64,000 nucleotides of DNA from an uncultured Roseicyclus sp. Its GTDB lineage: Bacteria > Pseudomonadota > Alphaproteobacteria > Rhodobacterales > Rhodobacteraceae. The notes beneath the pieces are model-generated. The model did no database searches and had not been told where the DNA came from. It was given only the letters and a program-made list of their open reading frames with translations. Made by a program: the position numbers and the translations under genes. Shown here in pieces: positions 54,640-63,640 of this stretch. The DNA lies in assembly GCA_947491935.1 (NCBI GenBank), contig CANLLF010000002.1:1090988-1154987 (forward strand), given 5' to 3'. Every line of letters begins with the position of its first letter. The first letter of the stretch is position 1.

Positions 54640-55233
54640 TTGAGAAAAAAGAGTATCAAACGGGCAGCCAGTACCTTTCGTGACAACGTCGACGAAATCC
54701 TGTCTTTCACCCAGCGAGGCAAAGCCAGTGGAACACTAACTGACATGGACGAGTCATGGTGTTATGACCTCACCATCATCCGCGTCTATAGGGAATTCGA
54801 AGACCTGATGCTGAGTTGCCTAGTGGCATTGATCAACGGCGACTCGACCACCTTCTCAAGTCACAAGAAACGCAAATTTCCGGATCACATGAATGTCGAG
54901 GTCTGTGAGTACCTGATATGTGGTGACGGCTACTTCGATTTTGCCGGTAGGTCCGGACTGATCAGCACGATAAAGAAAGTTGTACCGGCCGCGCACTGGC
55001 TGCCAAACATGGTGCGGCACGCCGCCTACACAGATGCTCTTGACAGACTTAGCGCGTTAAGAAACTTTGCAGCGCACGACAGCGCTGTCTCAAAGAAACG
55101 CGCGCTGGAAGCTATCGACCAAGAGCGAATGTCTTCAAGTGGCGCATGGCTTAAGAAACACGGCCGCTTGGATACGATCTGCATTAGCCTGAAAGATATG
55201 GCGCAACAGATTGAGAATGCAGCGCCATTTTAA
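54640..55233 (+). CDS. HEPN-domain protein, putative ribonuclease (197 aa)
   Basis: A helical protein with the HEPN catalytic signature RNFAAHDSA (Arg141-Asn142 ... His146, RNxxxH) following YTDALDRLSAL. The N-terminal helix is basic (KKSIKRAASTFRDNVDEILS). HEPN proteins with this motif are usually RNases in toxin-antitoxin, abortive infection or CRISPR contexts. No antitoxin-like partner (MNT nucleotidyltransferase) is adjacent. The start is a TTG at 54640 with AGGCGGA 9 bp upstream; the next in-frame ATG would remove 35 residues. Confidence 0.65.
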   Translation: MRKKSIKRAASTFRDNVDEILSFTQRGKASGTLTDMDESWCYDLTIIRVYREFEDLMLSCLVALINGDSTTFSSHKKRKFPDHMNVEVCEYLICGDGYFDFAGRSGLISTIKKVVPAAHWLPNMVRHAAYTDALDRLSALRNFAAHDSAVSKKRALEAIDQERMSSSGAWLKKHGRLDTICISLKDMAQQIENAAPF

Positions 55234-55846
55234 CAGCACTGCAACTCTTTGGACGAAACTCGTTGAAGCTGTCACTTCGCTCAAGGCCATGATTGCGACT
55301 TAGGTGAGAAAATGTTGCTCCAACGCGGGCATTCTTTGCGTCACTCGTTTAGTGCTCGTAGCGCCTGGTCGCAGCCTAACTTGTAGTAATTTGAGTAATT
55401 CTACTGGCTCTGGACGCAGAAAAGTCCGTACTGCGCGTAATTTTGCCTCTGCAGCGAAAGTCTGGTTCGGCGAGTGCGCGGCGGCGCTAAATCGCAACGC
55501 TCAAGGGCGGCTTTGGGCCGGATCTGCGTCGGTAACAACAATGCGACTATGATCTTCCCCTACCTAAAGCCTATGCAGCTATGGTATCAAGCTGAAGACG
55601 ATTGATGCTGACGTTGCGCGGTGTAAAATGCGGCGATGCTTTTACAACTCGTCGCTGAACGCGGAGATTCCAATACATTAGGCGGACGAGCACGAGCTAT
55701 TGCGGGTCCCAGCACTCCTCTATGACCACTCTGAACTCTTGTAGTTCAAGACCGTTCACCGAACTGACCTGCCGACTGTCTCTAGCATTGACTGGATGGG
55801 GAAGGGTGAACAATAGTGCCGGAACGACTTAAGACTGGGTGACTTT
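55234..55846. other. Gene-free stretch inside the defence island
   Basis: About 610 bp between the HEPN gene and the SIR2 gene. The frames here are short, full of stops and without ribosome binding sites. Its base composition is coding-like in places, so it may be a decayed gene; I cannot name one. No tRNA or repeat array is seen. Confidence 0.5.
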
Positions 55847-58800
55847 TTGTTTACACATTTGCATCCTGAGTTGCCTCAGGAAATCACGGCCGATGCGATT
55901 TTGCGCGAAGGCCGCATCGCTTTATCACGCGCCATTAACCTGAACAGATTGATCGGATTCACCGGATCAGGTGTGACGGATATCTTTGCACTTCCGCCCT
56001 GGATGCAGGTGCCCCATTGCTACGCAGAGTGCGTCAATGCTCAAATCGAAAATGCGCTTGCTCCGTCGCAATCCGAGTGCGCTTTGGTCGAGGAGCGCGG
56101 AATTTCCGATGAGAAGAAATTGCGCGCAGCGGCCGAAAAAACACGCGCCTACCAGTTTCGCAAGGAAGCTTTGCGTGCCAGGATCGACCCGCTTATCGCG
56201 CAGTTGAACAGTGGTACACAGGGACGCCGCACGGCTAGCACTGTCGAGACAGCAGGGCAGACCGCCCCGAGGATCAGGTTTTCCAAGCGTTTCGAGGGGG
56301 ATGTCATGACATTTCTGTCGATTTGCGATCAGGTGCTTGCCCACTTACCGGAAGATGAAGATAAGGGTCTCAGTCGCCGCTTTCTGGCCCGACAGCAGTT
56401 TGGTCAAAGCTTTCGCGTTAAGGAAGCCGAGGTGATCTATGCCAAGTTTGCGCGGCTGCTGCGGCTGGACCTTCCATCAATATCCAAACGCCCAAAGATG
56501 TCGGTGTCACCGCGCAAGCTCCATCCAAATGGGCGGCTGCTGGGTGGATTCGACGAATTTCTAAACATCATCAAGAACGGCCAGTGGGACGCATTGGAAA
56601 ATGAGAGTTTCGGTGAGAATAGCGAGGCGAGTGTGCTTGAGAAATTGCACGCGCTTCTCCTCAAGACATCAGACACGTCGATTTACGGCAGTGAACTGGA
56701 AAACAATGATGACGATCACGAGCAGCGTGATATCGTAAAGACGATGATGTCCGAATTGGGAATTTCCCGATTTGCGACGCTGAATTACGATGTGCAGGCC
56801 GAACGTCAGATTTTGCGCGATCAAAGAATGGTCGAATACGACGAGGCCGTCGACTTTCGAGATCTGTGTGATGAAAAGAAAACACCACGCCCGCATCGAA
56901 AGCGGCTATTAATTGAAAGTGGTGTGGAGAAGGGGGCGATGTCGGCGTCGCTCGACCAGACCAATATCGCAGAGATTGTAAATTTCTCGGCTTATGCGAA
57001 GCGGTTCAGCCGACAGGTCATGCACTTGCATGGGCGTTATGATGATCCGGACAATATCATTTTGACGCCGGAAGATTACCGTACGCTTTATGCGGAGCGG
57101 TCGATCTCGCGCGATAGTTTCAGCAATGCCCAACAGACGCTGTTTGACGGGAACGACGTGTTGTTTGTCGGGATCGGCGCATCGGAGGATGATGTCAATC
57201 GACCTTTGAAGCGCTTTCTGGCCTCGGAGCAGTCGTCGCACCATGCGACCCGCCGGGCGTTTTTGTTGTTTCCGTCCGAGGCCTGTGGGAAGTGCTTTAC
57301 GGCCTATTCGGACGGGAAATCGTGTCGCGACTGTCGGGCGAAGAATGAGGCGCTCGTGCTGGACAAGTATACGCAGTTGGGCGTGCATGTTCAGATTTAC
57401 GGCGGCGCAAAGTTTCGGGCCCTTAGGGGCAGTCTGTCGGACATGATCGAGAAGCTGTCGCCCTTGGACGTCGATTGGGACACGGTGCCGAAAGACGAGA
57501 AACCAAACGCAGCCAAGCTGCTAGGCGTCTTGCGGAAACTCCATGAAACATGCGAACAGGACGTCTGGCGGGATATTTCGTCCATTGAAAAAGACGATGG
57601 GAGTGGCGTGACCCTGCTGACCGCTGGCGAGCGGGACTTTCTCAATAACAGCCTGACGACGCTTATTAAGGACACCGAAGAGGTTCACCTTGGTCCGCAT
57701 GTCGCGGCCCTAGTGCGTGGTATTATTGAAGAGCTACGTGGCCGGGTGATGGCGCGGGCCGCGTGCGCTGAGCTGAAGTCTATGAAGGAGCGGTCGCAAA
57801 AATGGTGGGAGGCGTGGAACGAGCAGCCGTTTGAGCGGCGGGCGCTCTACCGGATGGTGGATTGTTCGATTGCGGGGGAGCGGAACTATTTGTGGGCGCG
57901 CCATTGTCCCGATGTAAATTTTGCAACGCGGTGCACGCCGAAGAAATGGAGCGTACTGAAGCGGGCGCGGGAGCGAGCGGCGAAGCAAGTGGCGCGCCAG
58001 ACAAAGCGGAACATGCGGATCGCGCGGTTTGCAATCAATCGAGGCGGCGGGCAGGGGTCGTTAGTGCGCCTGATGCTGCAAAAGCCGGTGCATGAGTATC
58101 TGATGGGCGGATGCGCCGGGGGCGAGAGTACATACAGCGCGGCGTTTGTGGCGCATCTGTCGTTTTCGATGGAGTTTTCTTCGGTTGCAAGGGCGCTGAC
58201 GCGTTTCGTGGCGCGCCGCGTGGCGGAGGTGCAGGTGGAGTTGGGCGGTACAGAGGTCAGGCGAGGTATCGCTCGCATCATCCGGCAGGACATCCGCGCC
58301 TTTGATCGCGACACGACGTCGCCTGTCGACAAAACGATCGCGTTGAAGCGGCTGCTGAAGGAGATTGCACCGAAGGAGAAGGACACATGCGCAGACGTCA
58401 TCGACGCCTTTTGCGCGCGGCCCGCGGGGTCGGCGCGTGCACTGTCTTTCGAGGAGTGCAAAACATTGGCCGAGGCGCTGTTCATCTCGCGGCGCGAGAC
58501 CGAGCCGCGTCTGGTGGAGGATGCGACCTGCCGCGACTATCGGAAGTTACGGCCGACGGTCGAGCGGCTCCATCGCCTCGATGTGCTGGAGCGGGTTTTG
58601 CGGCTCTATCAGCACTACGCAGACCTCGTGAACACCAAGCGTGAGAAGTTAGACGCGGATGCGAAACCCGAACGCGTGATGATCTGCCTCGGCGGTCTTG
58701 ATCGGCTGTGCGACAGCGATGGAGATGCCCACAACCCCATGCACCGCGCGTTTTTTCGCCTTCTGACCGGCACGCACGAACACGTGCATCATGATGCGCC

Positions 58801-61624
58801 GATTGACTTCGTGTTCCTGAGTGGCAAGCGCAGCACGCCAATCTGTTTCTTGAGCGAAGTGCTTGACCCCGAGGATGTGGCGACGCTTCCATCGCAGAAC
58901 TACAAGAAATACGCGCGCCACTCGAAGACGAAACAGGTCCTGCGCAAATGGGACCGGCTGGCGCGTTTTAGCTGGGACGAGCGCTTGCGGCTGGTGCCTG
59001 AGTTTTGCGGCAAGCGGGGCTTCGAGAACTTTCTGTCTGGTGACAAGCGCCAAAATGTGCGCGCGCGCCAAGCCGCGAAGGTGTATCACGACTGGCTGAA
59101 TGACCGCGATGCCTCGACATATTCGCTGACCAGCGACACCGACAAAGCGGCCAAGGGCCTGCACCGGGGGCTGTGGGAAAACGTGGGTTTGTCGAGCATG
59201 CTGTTCGCGTGTTGGCGTACCCATTTCGAAAAGGAATGGACGACTGCAAGGTCCGAATTGACAACCTGGGATGAACCGAAGAAGAAGGCTTGGGAGCGTG
59301 CGAAAATCAAGGAGTTCATGGCGCCTTTCGAAGGGCGGTTTGACAAGGATGACGCGAACGGGATTATCGGTGTCCTGTTCTCAAAGTACGAGCGCCTCGA
59401 CAACACGTCCAGCACAGCAAAAGACAACGACCACGTCTTATTTCAGCTGATCCTGCGCCATCTGGCGTTGTTTTCGATCCCCATTGAACCGTGGGTTTTG
59501 ATGGGATGCCCGCGCCTGTACAACGCACTACTTGCCGAGTTTGACAAACGCCTAACGTGCGAGGGCGGGGCCACGCCTGACGAACAGGACTGGGCCGAGA
59601 GGGCCTGGATGCTGGACCGTCTGCGCGATGCGCTTCAAACACTGCACATGCGCGGCATGGTTATCCGCATTCTGCCGTCGGGACTTGGCGAAACCGAGAC
59701 GCAGACCCACGAAGTTTTCCTACATCAGCGGTTTTCCATCCATGGCCGTGTGCGCGAGTACATCGCCTACAAGATGGAAATGAACATTTTCGATCAGGGC
59801 GACATCAACCACCACCAGATTTCGCTCTACTGCGACCAGCCGCGCGACTTGCCCACGCCGACAACACTACATTTTGAGATGATCGCCAACATTCTTAACT
59901 TCCAGCGCACCAAGAACCGCGAAACGCTGGGCCTCGTCTATCGCCACGCAGGCAGCGAGCGGCAACGCGGCTTTGGTGCGGTTGACCCGGACATCGAACA
60001 GCCCGACAGGCAAAAAGAGCACGTGGAGCGCGAAGCCCAGGAAGCGGCCACGCGCCTTTTTATACCCAAGAATATGGACGCCGTTTTGGGTACTCTTGAA
60101 AACGTCGATTCAAAGGCTTGGAAGGCATCAGGCGACCAGCGCGATGCGAAACGCGCCGAAATGATCGCACTTGGCGGCTCGCTTGGGCGCATACACTCTG
60201 TCTCGCAGCGCATTCGTGGCAGTTTCAGCTTGATCCGCACCGCGTTTTCTGTCGGCTCGCTCTCGCGGATGGATGCGCCGATGACCCCATCAGACGACAT
60301 GCCGCCCTTTGAGCAGTACGGCAGTTGGCTGCGCGGGATCATGAATGCCGCAATTGGTGTCCGGGTGAATACGATGCAATTGTCCGGCGTTTTGGATGGC
60401 ACGCTCTTGCCAAAGGGCATTGAAGAGTTGTCAGACGGCGAGGGCCTCGAGGGCGCGCTCGACTTTGAGACCGCCGAGGCTGTGTTTGAAGGCCTTGGCG
60501 TGTCGGCGGACGCCTCCGCGACGCTCGATGAGCTGAAGCATTACTCCAGCGATGCCCGCAACATTGCACTGGCTGCAGAAAGGAGGACCCTAAACGACCG
60601 GCAAGCCACGGCGTTTAAGCGGGTGCGCCACCCGCTTTACCGCGATGAGATTGCTTGGCTCTATAACGAGCGCGGTCTTGCCTCGTTGACACAGGGTCGG
60701 CTGTTTGACGCGCTGCCATTGTTTCGAAAAGCACGTGATATCATGAGTCATCGTGTCACCCCGGCAAGCGACACAAAAGCGTTCAATGCCGTTGAGCGAC
60801 GGATCAACCTGAACTACGCCATCGCCAAGATTGAACGCGGAAAAATCCGCGATGCGCGGCTGATCCTAGAGGATCTGAAGCGGTCGTCGGTTGCCGTGAA
60901 GTTCTCAACGCCCAGCCGTCTGGCGCCCTATATCGAAGGCTACCTTGCGCTCTGCGATCATCTGGGCGGCAGCTTTGAGACGGCACGGGATGGCTATATG
61001 TTTTCCGTCAAGGCGCTGTCGGATACGCAAGACCTGCGTGCGGTCGCGATCTTCAAGCGGCATCTGTCCGATCTCTATCGCTCGATTGGCGATCTCGACA
61101 GCGCGATGCGTGAGATTGAGCTGGCAATCAACGCTGCCAGCAAGGCACAGCAGCGCGACATTTTGAACCTTGCGAAATCGAGCAAGGCGCAGATTCTTCT
61201 GGCGCACGGGCGGCGGGTGGCGGCGCGCGACAGCCTGCCGGAGATCCTCGACTATGCAAGCCGGATGGGGCTTTACAGCCACCGGGCCGATGCGCTTCTA
61301 GTCGAGGCGCGAGTGAGGGTCGATGTGGGCGATCTGGGGCCAGCGGCGCATGCGGCGTCGGGGGCGATTGCGCTCTGCACGCGCCATGGGTTGCGGCTCA
61401 GAAAACTGTCGAGCCTTATCATTTACGGCAATATCCAGCACATGCGCGGACTGCCCCCCATCGGGCGGTCTATTTTGGAGAACGCGCGGGCGGAGGCCGA
61501 AACCATCGGCTACCAGCTGAAGGCCGCCGAGGCTTCGAACCTTTTGGCCCGCGAAAGCGATCCGCTGTTGGCACAGGTCGGTGCGCGTGATCAGGGCGCA
61601 TTGCGACAGCGCAGCCTGCTTTGA
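55847..61624 (+). CDS. SIR2-STAND-like-TPR giant protein, putative NADase defence effector (1925 aa)
   Basis: Residues 1-560 form a SIR2-like domain: IGFTGSGVTD (40-44 region), RFATLNYDVQ with Asn313 and Asp315, MHLHGRYDD with His395, LTPEDYRTLY and VLFVGIGASEDD. The catalytic Asn and His are present. A zinc-ribbon-like insertion has C480, C483, C493 and C496. A central NTPase-like region has a P-loop-like INRGGGQGSLVRL (lysine replaced by Gln736) and a Walker B-like VMICLGGLDRL (Asp952). The last about 330 residues are TPR-like. This resembles Avs5 and other SIR2-STAND antiphage proteins that deplete NAD. The start is TTG 55847. It is convergent with the AAA-SLOG gene, 11 bp apart. Confidence 0.75.
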   Translation: MFTHLHPELPQEITADAILREGRIALSRAINLNRLIGFTGSGVTDIFALPPWMQVPHCYAECVNAQIENALAPSQSECALVEERGISDEKKLRAAAEKTRAYQFRKEALRARIDPLIAQLNSGTQGRRTASTVETAGQTAPRIRFSKRFEGDVMTFLSICDQVLAHLPEDEDKGLSRRFLARQQFGQSFRVKEAEVIYAKFARLLRLDLPSISKRPKMSVSPRKLHPNGRLLGGFDEFLNIIKNGQWDALENESFGENSEASVLEKLHALLLKTSDTSIYGSELENNDDDHEQRDIVKTMMSELGISRFATLNYDVQAERQILRDQRMVEYDEAVDFRDLCDEKKTPRPHRKRLLIESGVEKGAMSASLDQTNIAEIVNFSAYAKRFSRQVMHLHGRYDDPDNIILTPEDYRTLYAERSISRDSFSNAQQTLFDGNDVLFVGIGASEDDVNRPLKRFLASEQSSHHATRRAFLLFPSEACGKCFTAYSDGKSCRDCRAKNEALVLDKYTQLGVHVQIYGGAKFRALRGSLSDMIEKLSPLDVDWDTVPKDEKPNAAKLLGVLRKLHETCEQDVWRDISSIEKDDGSGVTLLTAGERDFLNNSLTTLIKDTEEVHLGPHVAALVRGIIEELRGRVMARAACAELKSMKERSQKWWEAWNEQPFERRALYRMVDCSIAGERNYLWARHCPDVNFATRCTPKKWSVLKRARERAAKQVARQTKRNMRIARFAINRGGGQGSLVRLMLQKPVHEYLMGGCAGGESTYSAAFVAHLSFSMEFSSVARALTRFVARRVAEVQVELGGTEVRRGIARIIRQDIRAFDRDTTSPVDKTIALKRLLKEIAPKEKDTCADVIDAFCARPAGSARALSFEECKTLAEALFISRRETEPRLVEDATCRDYRKLRPTVERLHRLDVLERVLRLYQHYADLVNTKREKLDADAKPERVMICLGGLDRLCDSDGDAHNPMHRAFFRLLTGTHEHVHHDAPIDFVFLSGKRSTPICFLSEVLDPEDVATLPSQNYKKYARHSKTKQVLRKWDRLARFSWDERLRLVPEFCGKRGFENFLSGDKRQNVRARQAAKVYHDWLNDRDASTYSLTSDTDKAAKGLHRGLWENVGLSSMLFACWRTHFEKEWTTARSELTTWDEPKKKAWERAKIKEFMAPFEGRFDKDDANGIIGVLFSKYERLDNTSSTAKDNDHVLFQLILRHLALFSIPIEPWVLMGCPRLYNALLAEFDKRLTCEGGATPDEQDWAERAWMLDRLRDALQTLHMRGMVIRILPSGLGETETQTHEVFLHQRFSIHGRVREYIAYKMEMNIFDQGDINHHQISLYCDQPRDLPTPTTLHFEMIANILNFQRTKNRETLGLVYRHAGSERQRGFGAVDPDIEQPDRQKEHVEREAQEAATRLFIPKNMDAVLGTLENVDSKAWKASGDQRDAKRAEMIALGGSLGRIHSVSQRIRGSFSLIRTAFSVGSLSRMDAPMTPSDDMPPFEQYGSWLRGIMNAAIGVRVNTMQLSGVLDGTLLPKGIEELSDGEGLEGALDFETAEAVFEGLGVSADASATLDELKHYSSDARNIALAAERRTLNDRQATAFKRVRHPLYRDEIAWLYNERGLASLTQGRLFDALPLFRKARDIMSHRVTPASDTKAFNAVERRINLNYAIAKIERGKIRDARLILEDLKRSSVAVKFSTPSRLAPYIEGYLALCDHLGGSFETARDGYMFSVKALSDTQDLRAVAIFKRHLSDLYRSIGDLDSAMREIELAINAASKAQQRDILNLAKSSKAQILLAHGRRVAARDSLPEILDYASRMGLYSHRADALLVEARVRVDVGDLGPAAHAASGAIALCTRHGLRLRKLSSLIIYGNIQHMRGLPPIGRSILENARAEAETIGYQLKAAEASNLLARESDPLLAQVGARDQGALRQRSLL

Positions 61625-61635
61625 GGGCAGGGGGG

Positions 61636-63591
61636 CTAGCGGTCGATTTTCCAGTCGACTGTTTCGAGCGCCTTGACGATCAGCTGGACGGCGGCTTCGA
61701 TGTCTGCGTCGGTTGAAAGGTCGGCGTTGAACAGGCAGCGGTTTTCTTCGAGGCTTAGGCCGTTCTTTGGCCAGGCCTTGGTGGTGATGCCGTGGTCGAA
61801 CAGGAATTTTCGTGTGTCGTTTTCGCTGTGCGGGCTGTTGGCGACGCCGGGAATGTCGAAGGCCGCGCCATAGTCGCTGAGCTTGTCTTGCAGTCCGGGG
61901 AGCGTGCAGGGAGCCAGGCAGGTTGCCGGATCAACGGGCGCACCGGCCATCCCCAGCAAGCGTCCAACGGCGCGAGCCGCGCCCCCGGCGCCGCCGAGGA
62001 CGTAGACCGGCTTGCCGAGCGCGACGGCGATCATCGTTTCTTCCGCGATCCCCGACATGCGGCCCCAGCTGTTGCCGTCGTCCTTGCCGCCACACACCAC
62101 GAGCGCTCCGACGTCTTGCATCACGCGGACACGCAGGCGGAACTGGCTGATTGCCCAGGCGGCATGACTGGCGACTTTGTACTTGCCGGGGTTTTCGGCG
62201 ATGGCGGGGAAGAAGCCTGAGTCAGGAGCGCCGAGTTTTTTCAGCTCTTCCGGCGTGATGGTGTCCAATGTCTTTGCGGCGAAGATCGCGGGGTCGATTT
62301 TGGCCCGTTCTGCTTGTTTCTTTTCGTTTGCCAGTCGGGCGGGATGGCCGAGGTAATTAACAATACGCGGTTTGGGCGCGTCGCTTTCGACAAGATCGGC
62401 GGGGGCTTTCGCGGCCTTTTTCAGCAACTCATCAAGCGTGCCTTCGGGAAAGAAAGCGCCCGCGTAAGCGATGGTGGCGCCGCTTTGAAGCAACCATTCG
62501 GTCAGCGCCTTGGTGAGATGTTGGGAGCGGTCGGTGCTCTCCAGCCCGGCGGAAATGCCGACGGTCAGCCCGTCGAACTCGCCGCGACTGACGTGCTGGC
62601 GCTGGATGACGGGGGCAAGGCTTTCGAGCCCACCTGCGGACTGCATGGCACTCACGACGGTTCTAAGTGAGCGGACTCCATGAACAAAATAGCCGTGCTG
62701 CAGAATGGTTTTGAGCGGTTTGATCTTATCGAGCGCTTGCGCGGACTCGCCCGTCAAGAAGAAACTAAGGGAGATGGCGCGTTCTATGACCCTGTCGTCG
62801 CCGTGCATATTGATCCCAGCGATATCAAGCCCGCCACGCAGGCGGCTGATGAAATCGGGAACCTTGCGGGCTCGATAAGTCTCGGTATCGAGCTTGGCGC
62901 GACGGCTGAATTCATCCAGTGTCTCGGCGGTTCCGCCCGCAAAGATGAAGACGGCCTTTCCGACCGGTTTCTCGATGCCCTCGGACAGATACTGACCATC
63001 TTCCATGGGCGCGAGATACCAGCTCAGCCAGCCGAGTGGCGTCCCGTTGCGCATGGTGTCGAACTCGTCGAAGAAAACGACCGGGTGCTCGCGCGACTTC
63101 GCGGCGTCCATGAGCGCTTTGTTGTGCGCACGTGTTTTGTCAAGTGCAATGTCGAGTGCCTTGGCCATCTCTTCGGACTGGCTGATCTGCGTCATATTGA
63201 TCGTCTCAGAGAAATGGAGGCCCGCCACCTTCTCAGAGAGCTGTTTGACGAGAAACGACTTCCCCGACCCCGGAGGGCCGAAGATCACGACGGAAAGCGG
63301 CTTATCGTCGCTCGGGTCTTTGGCATAGTCCTCAAGGAGTTTACGAACCCGATCGACATGCTTTGATCGCGTGACCGGTAATGTCAGCCCGACGATGTCC
63401 GTGATACGCGTGTTTTTGAATGTTTCGTCTGCCGCGGGCTTGGATACTCTGCCGTTCTCTTCAGGCAAGCTTTCGAGGTACTCAATGGCGTCGTCAATCA
63501 AATACTTCTTCTTCAAGCGCCGTCTCGCTACTGTAATGTCCGACATCCGATAAGGCTGAGGATCGAGTCGTTTGATTTTGACCTTACACAT
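61636..63591 (-). CDS. AAA+ ATPase with C-terminal SLOG-type domain (651 aa)
   Basis: Residues about 65-300 are an AAA+ domain with VVIFGPPGSGKSFLVKQL (Walker A, Lys111) and HPVVFFDEFDTMRNG (Walker B, Asp175-Glu176). Residues about 340-600 resemble a SLOG (Rossmann-like nucleotide-binding) domain: GLTVGISAGLESTDRSQHLT, ATIAYAGAFFPEGT, VGALVVCGGKDDGNSWGRMS, GIAEETMIAVALGKPVYVLG. SLOG domains bind nucleotide messengers in Thoeris ThsA and related systems. It is convergent with the SIR2 protein gene. The ATG at 63591 is the longest option; ATG 63546 (MSDITVARR) is also possible. The role as sensor partner of the SIR2 protein is inference. Confidence 0.75.
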   Translation of the reverse strand: MCKVKIKRLDPQPYRMSDITVARRRLKKKYLIDDAIEYLESLPEENGRVSKPAADETFKNTRITDIVGLTLPVTRSKHVDRVRKLLEDYAKDPSDDKPLSVVIFGPPGSGKSFLVKQLSEKVAGLHFSETINMTQISQSEEMAKALDIALDKTRAHNKALMDAAKSREHPVVFFDEFDTMRNGTPLGWLSWYLAPMEDGQYLSEGIEKPVGKAVFIFAGGTAETLDEFSRRAKLDTETYRARKVPDFISRLRGGLDIAGINMHGDDRVIERAISLSFFLTGESAQALDKIKPLKTILQHGYFVHGVRSLRTVVSAMQSAGGLESLAPVIQRQHVSRGEFDGLTVGISAGLESTDRSQHLTKALTEWLLQSGATIAYAGAFFPEGTLDELLKKAAKAPADLVESDAPKPRIVNYLGHPARLANEKKQAERAKIDPAIFAAKTLDTITPEELKKLGAPDSGFFPAIAENPGKYKVASHAAWAISQFRLRVRVMQDVGALVVCGGKDDGNSWGRMSGIAEETMIAVALGKPVYVLGGAGGAARAVGRLLGMAGAPVDPATCLAPCTLPGLQDKLSDYGAAFDIPGVANSPHSENDTRKFLFDHGITTKAWPKNGLSLEENRCLFNADLSTDADIEAAVQLIVKALETVDWKIDR

Positions 63592-63640
63592 GCAAGCGGT
63601 GTTTGTGCCAATCCGTTCTCGCAGTGCCGACGAATTACCA

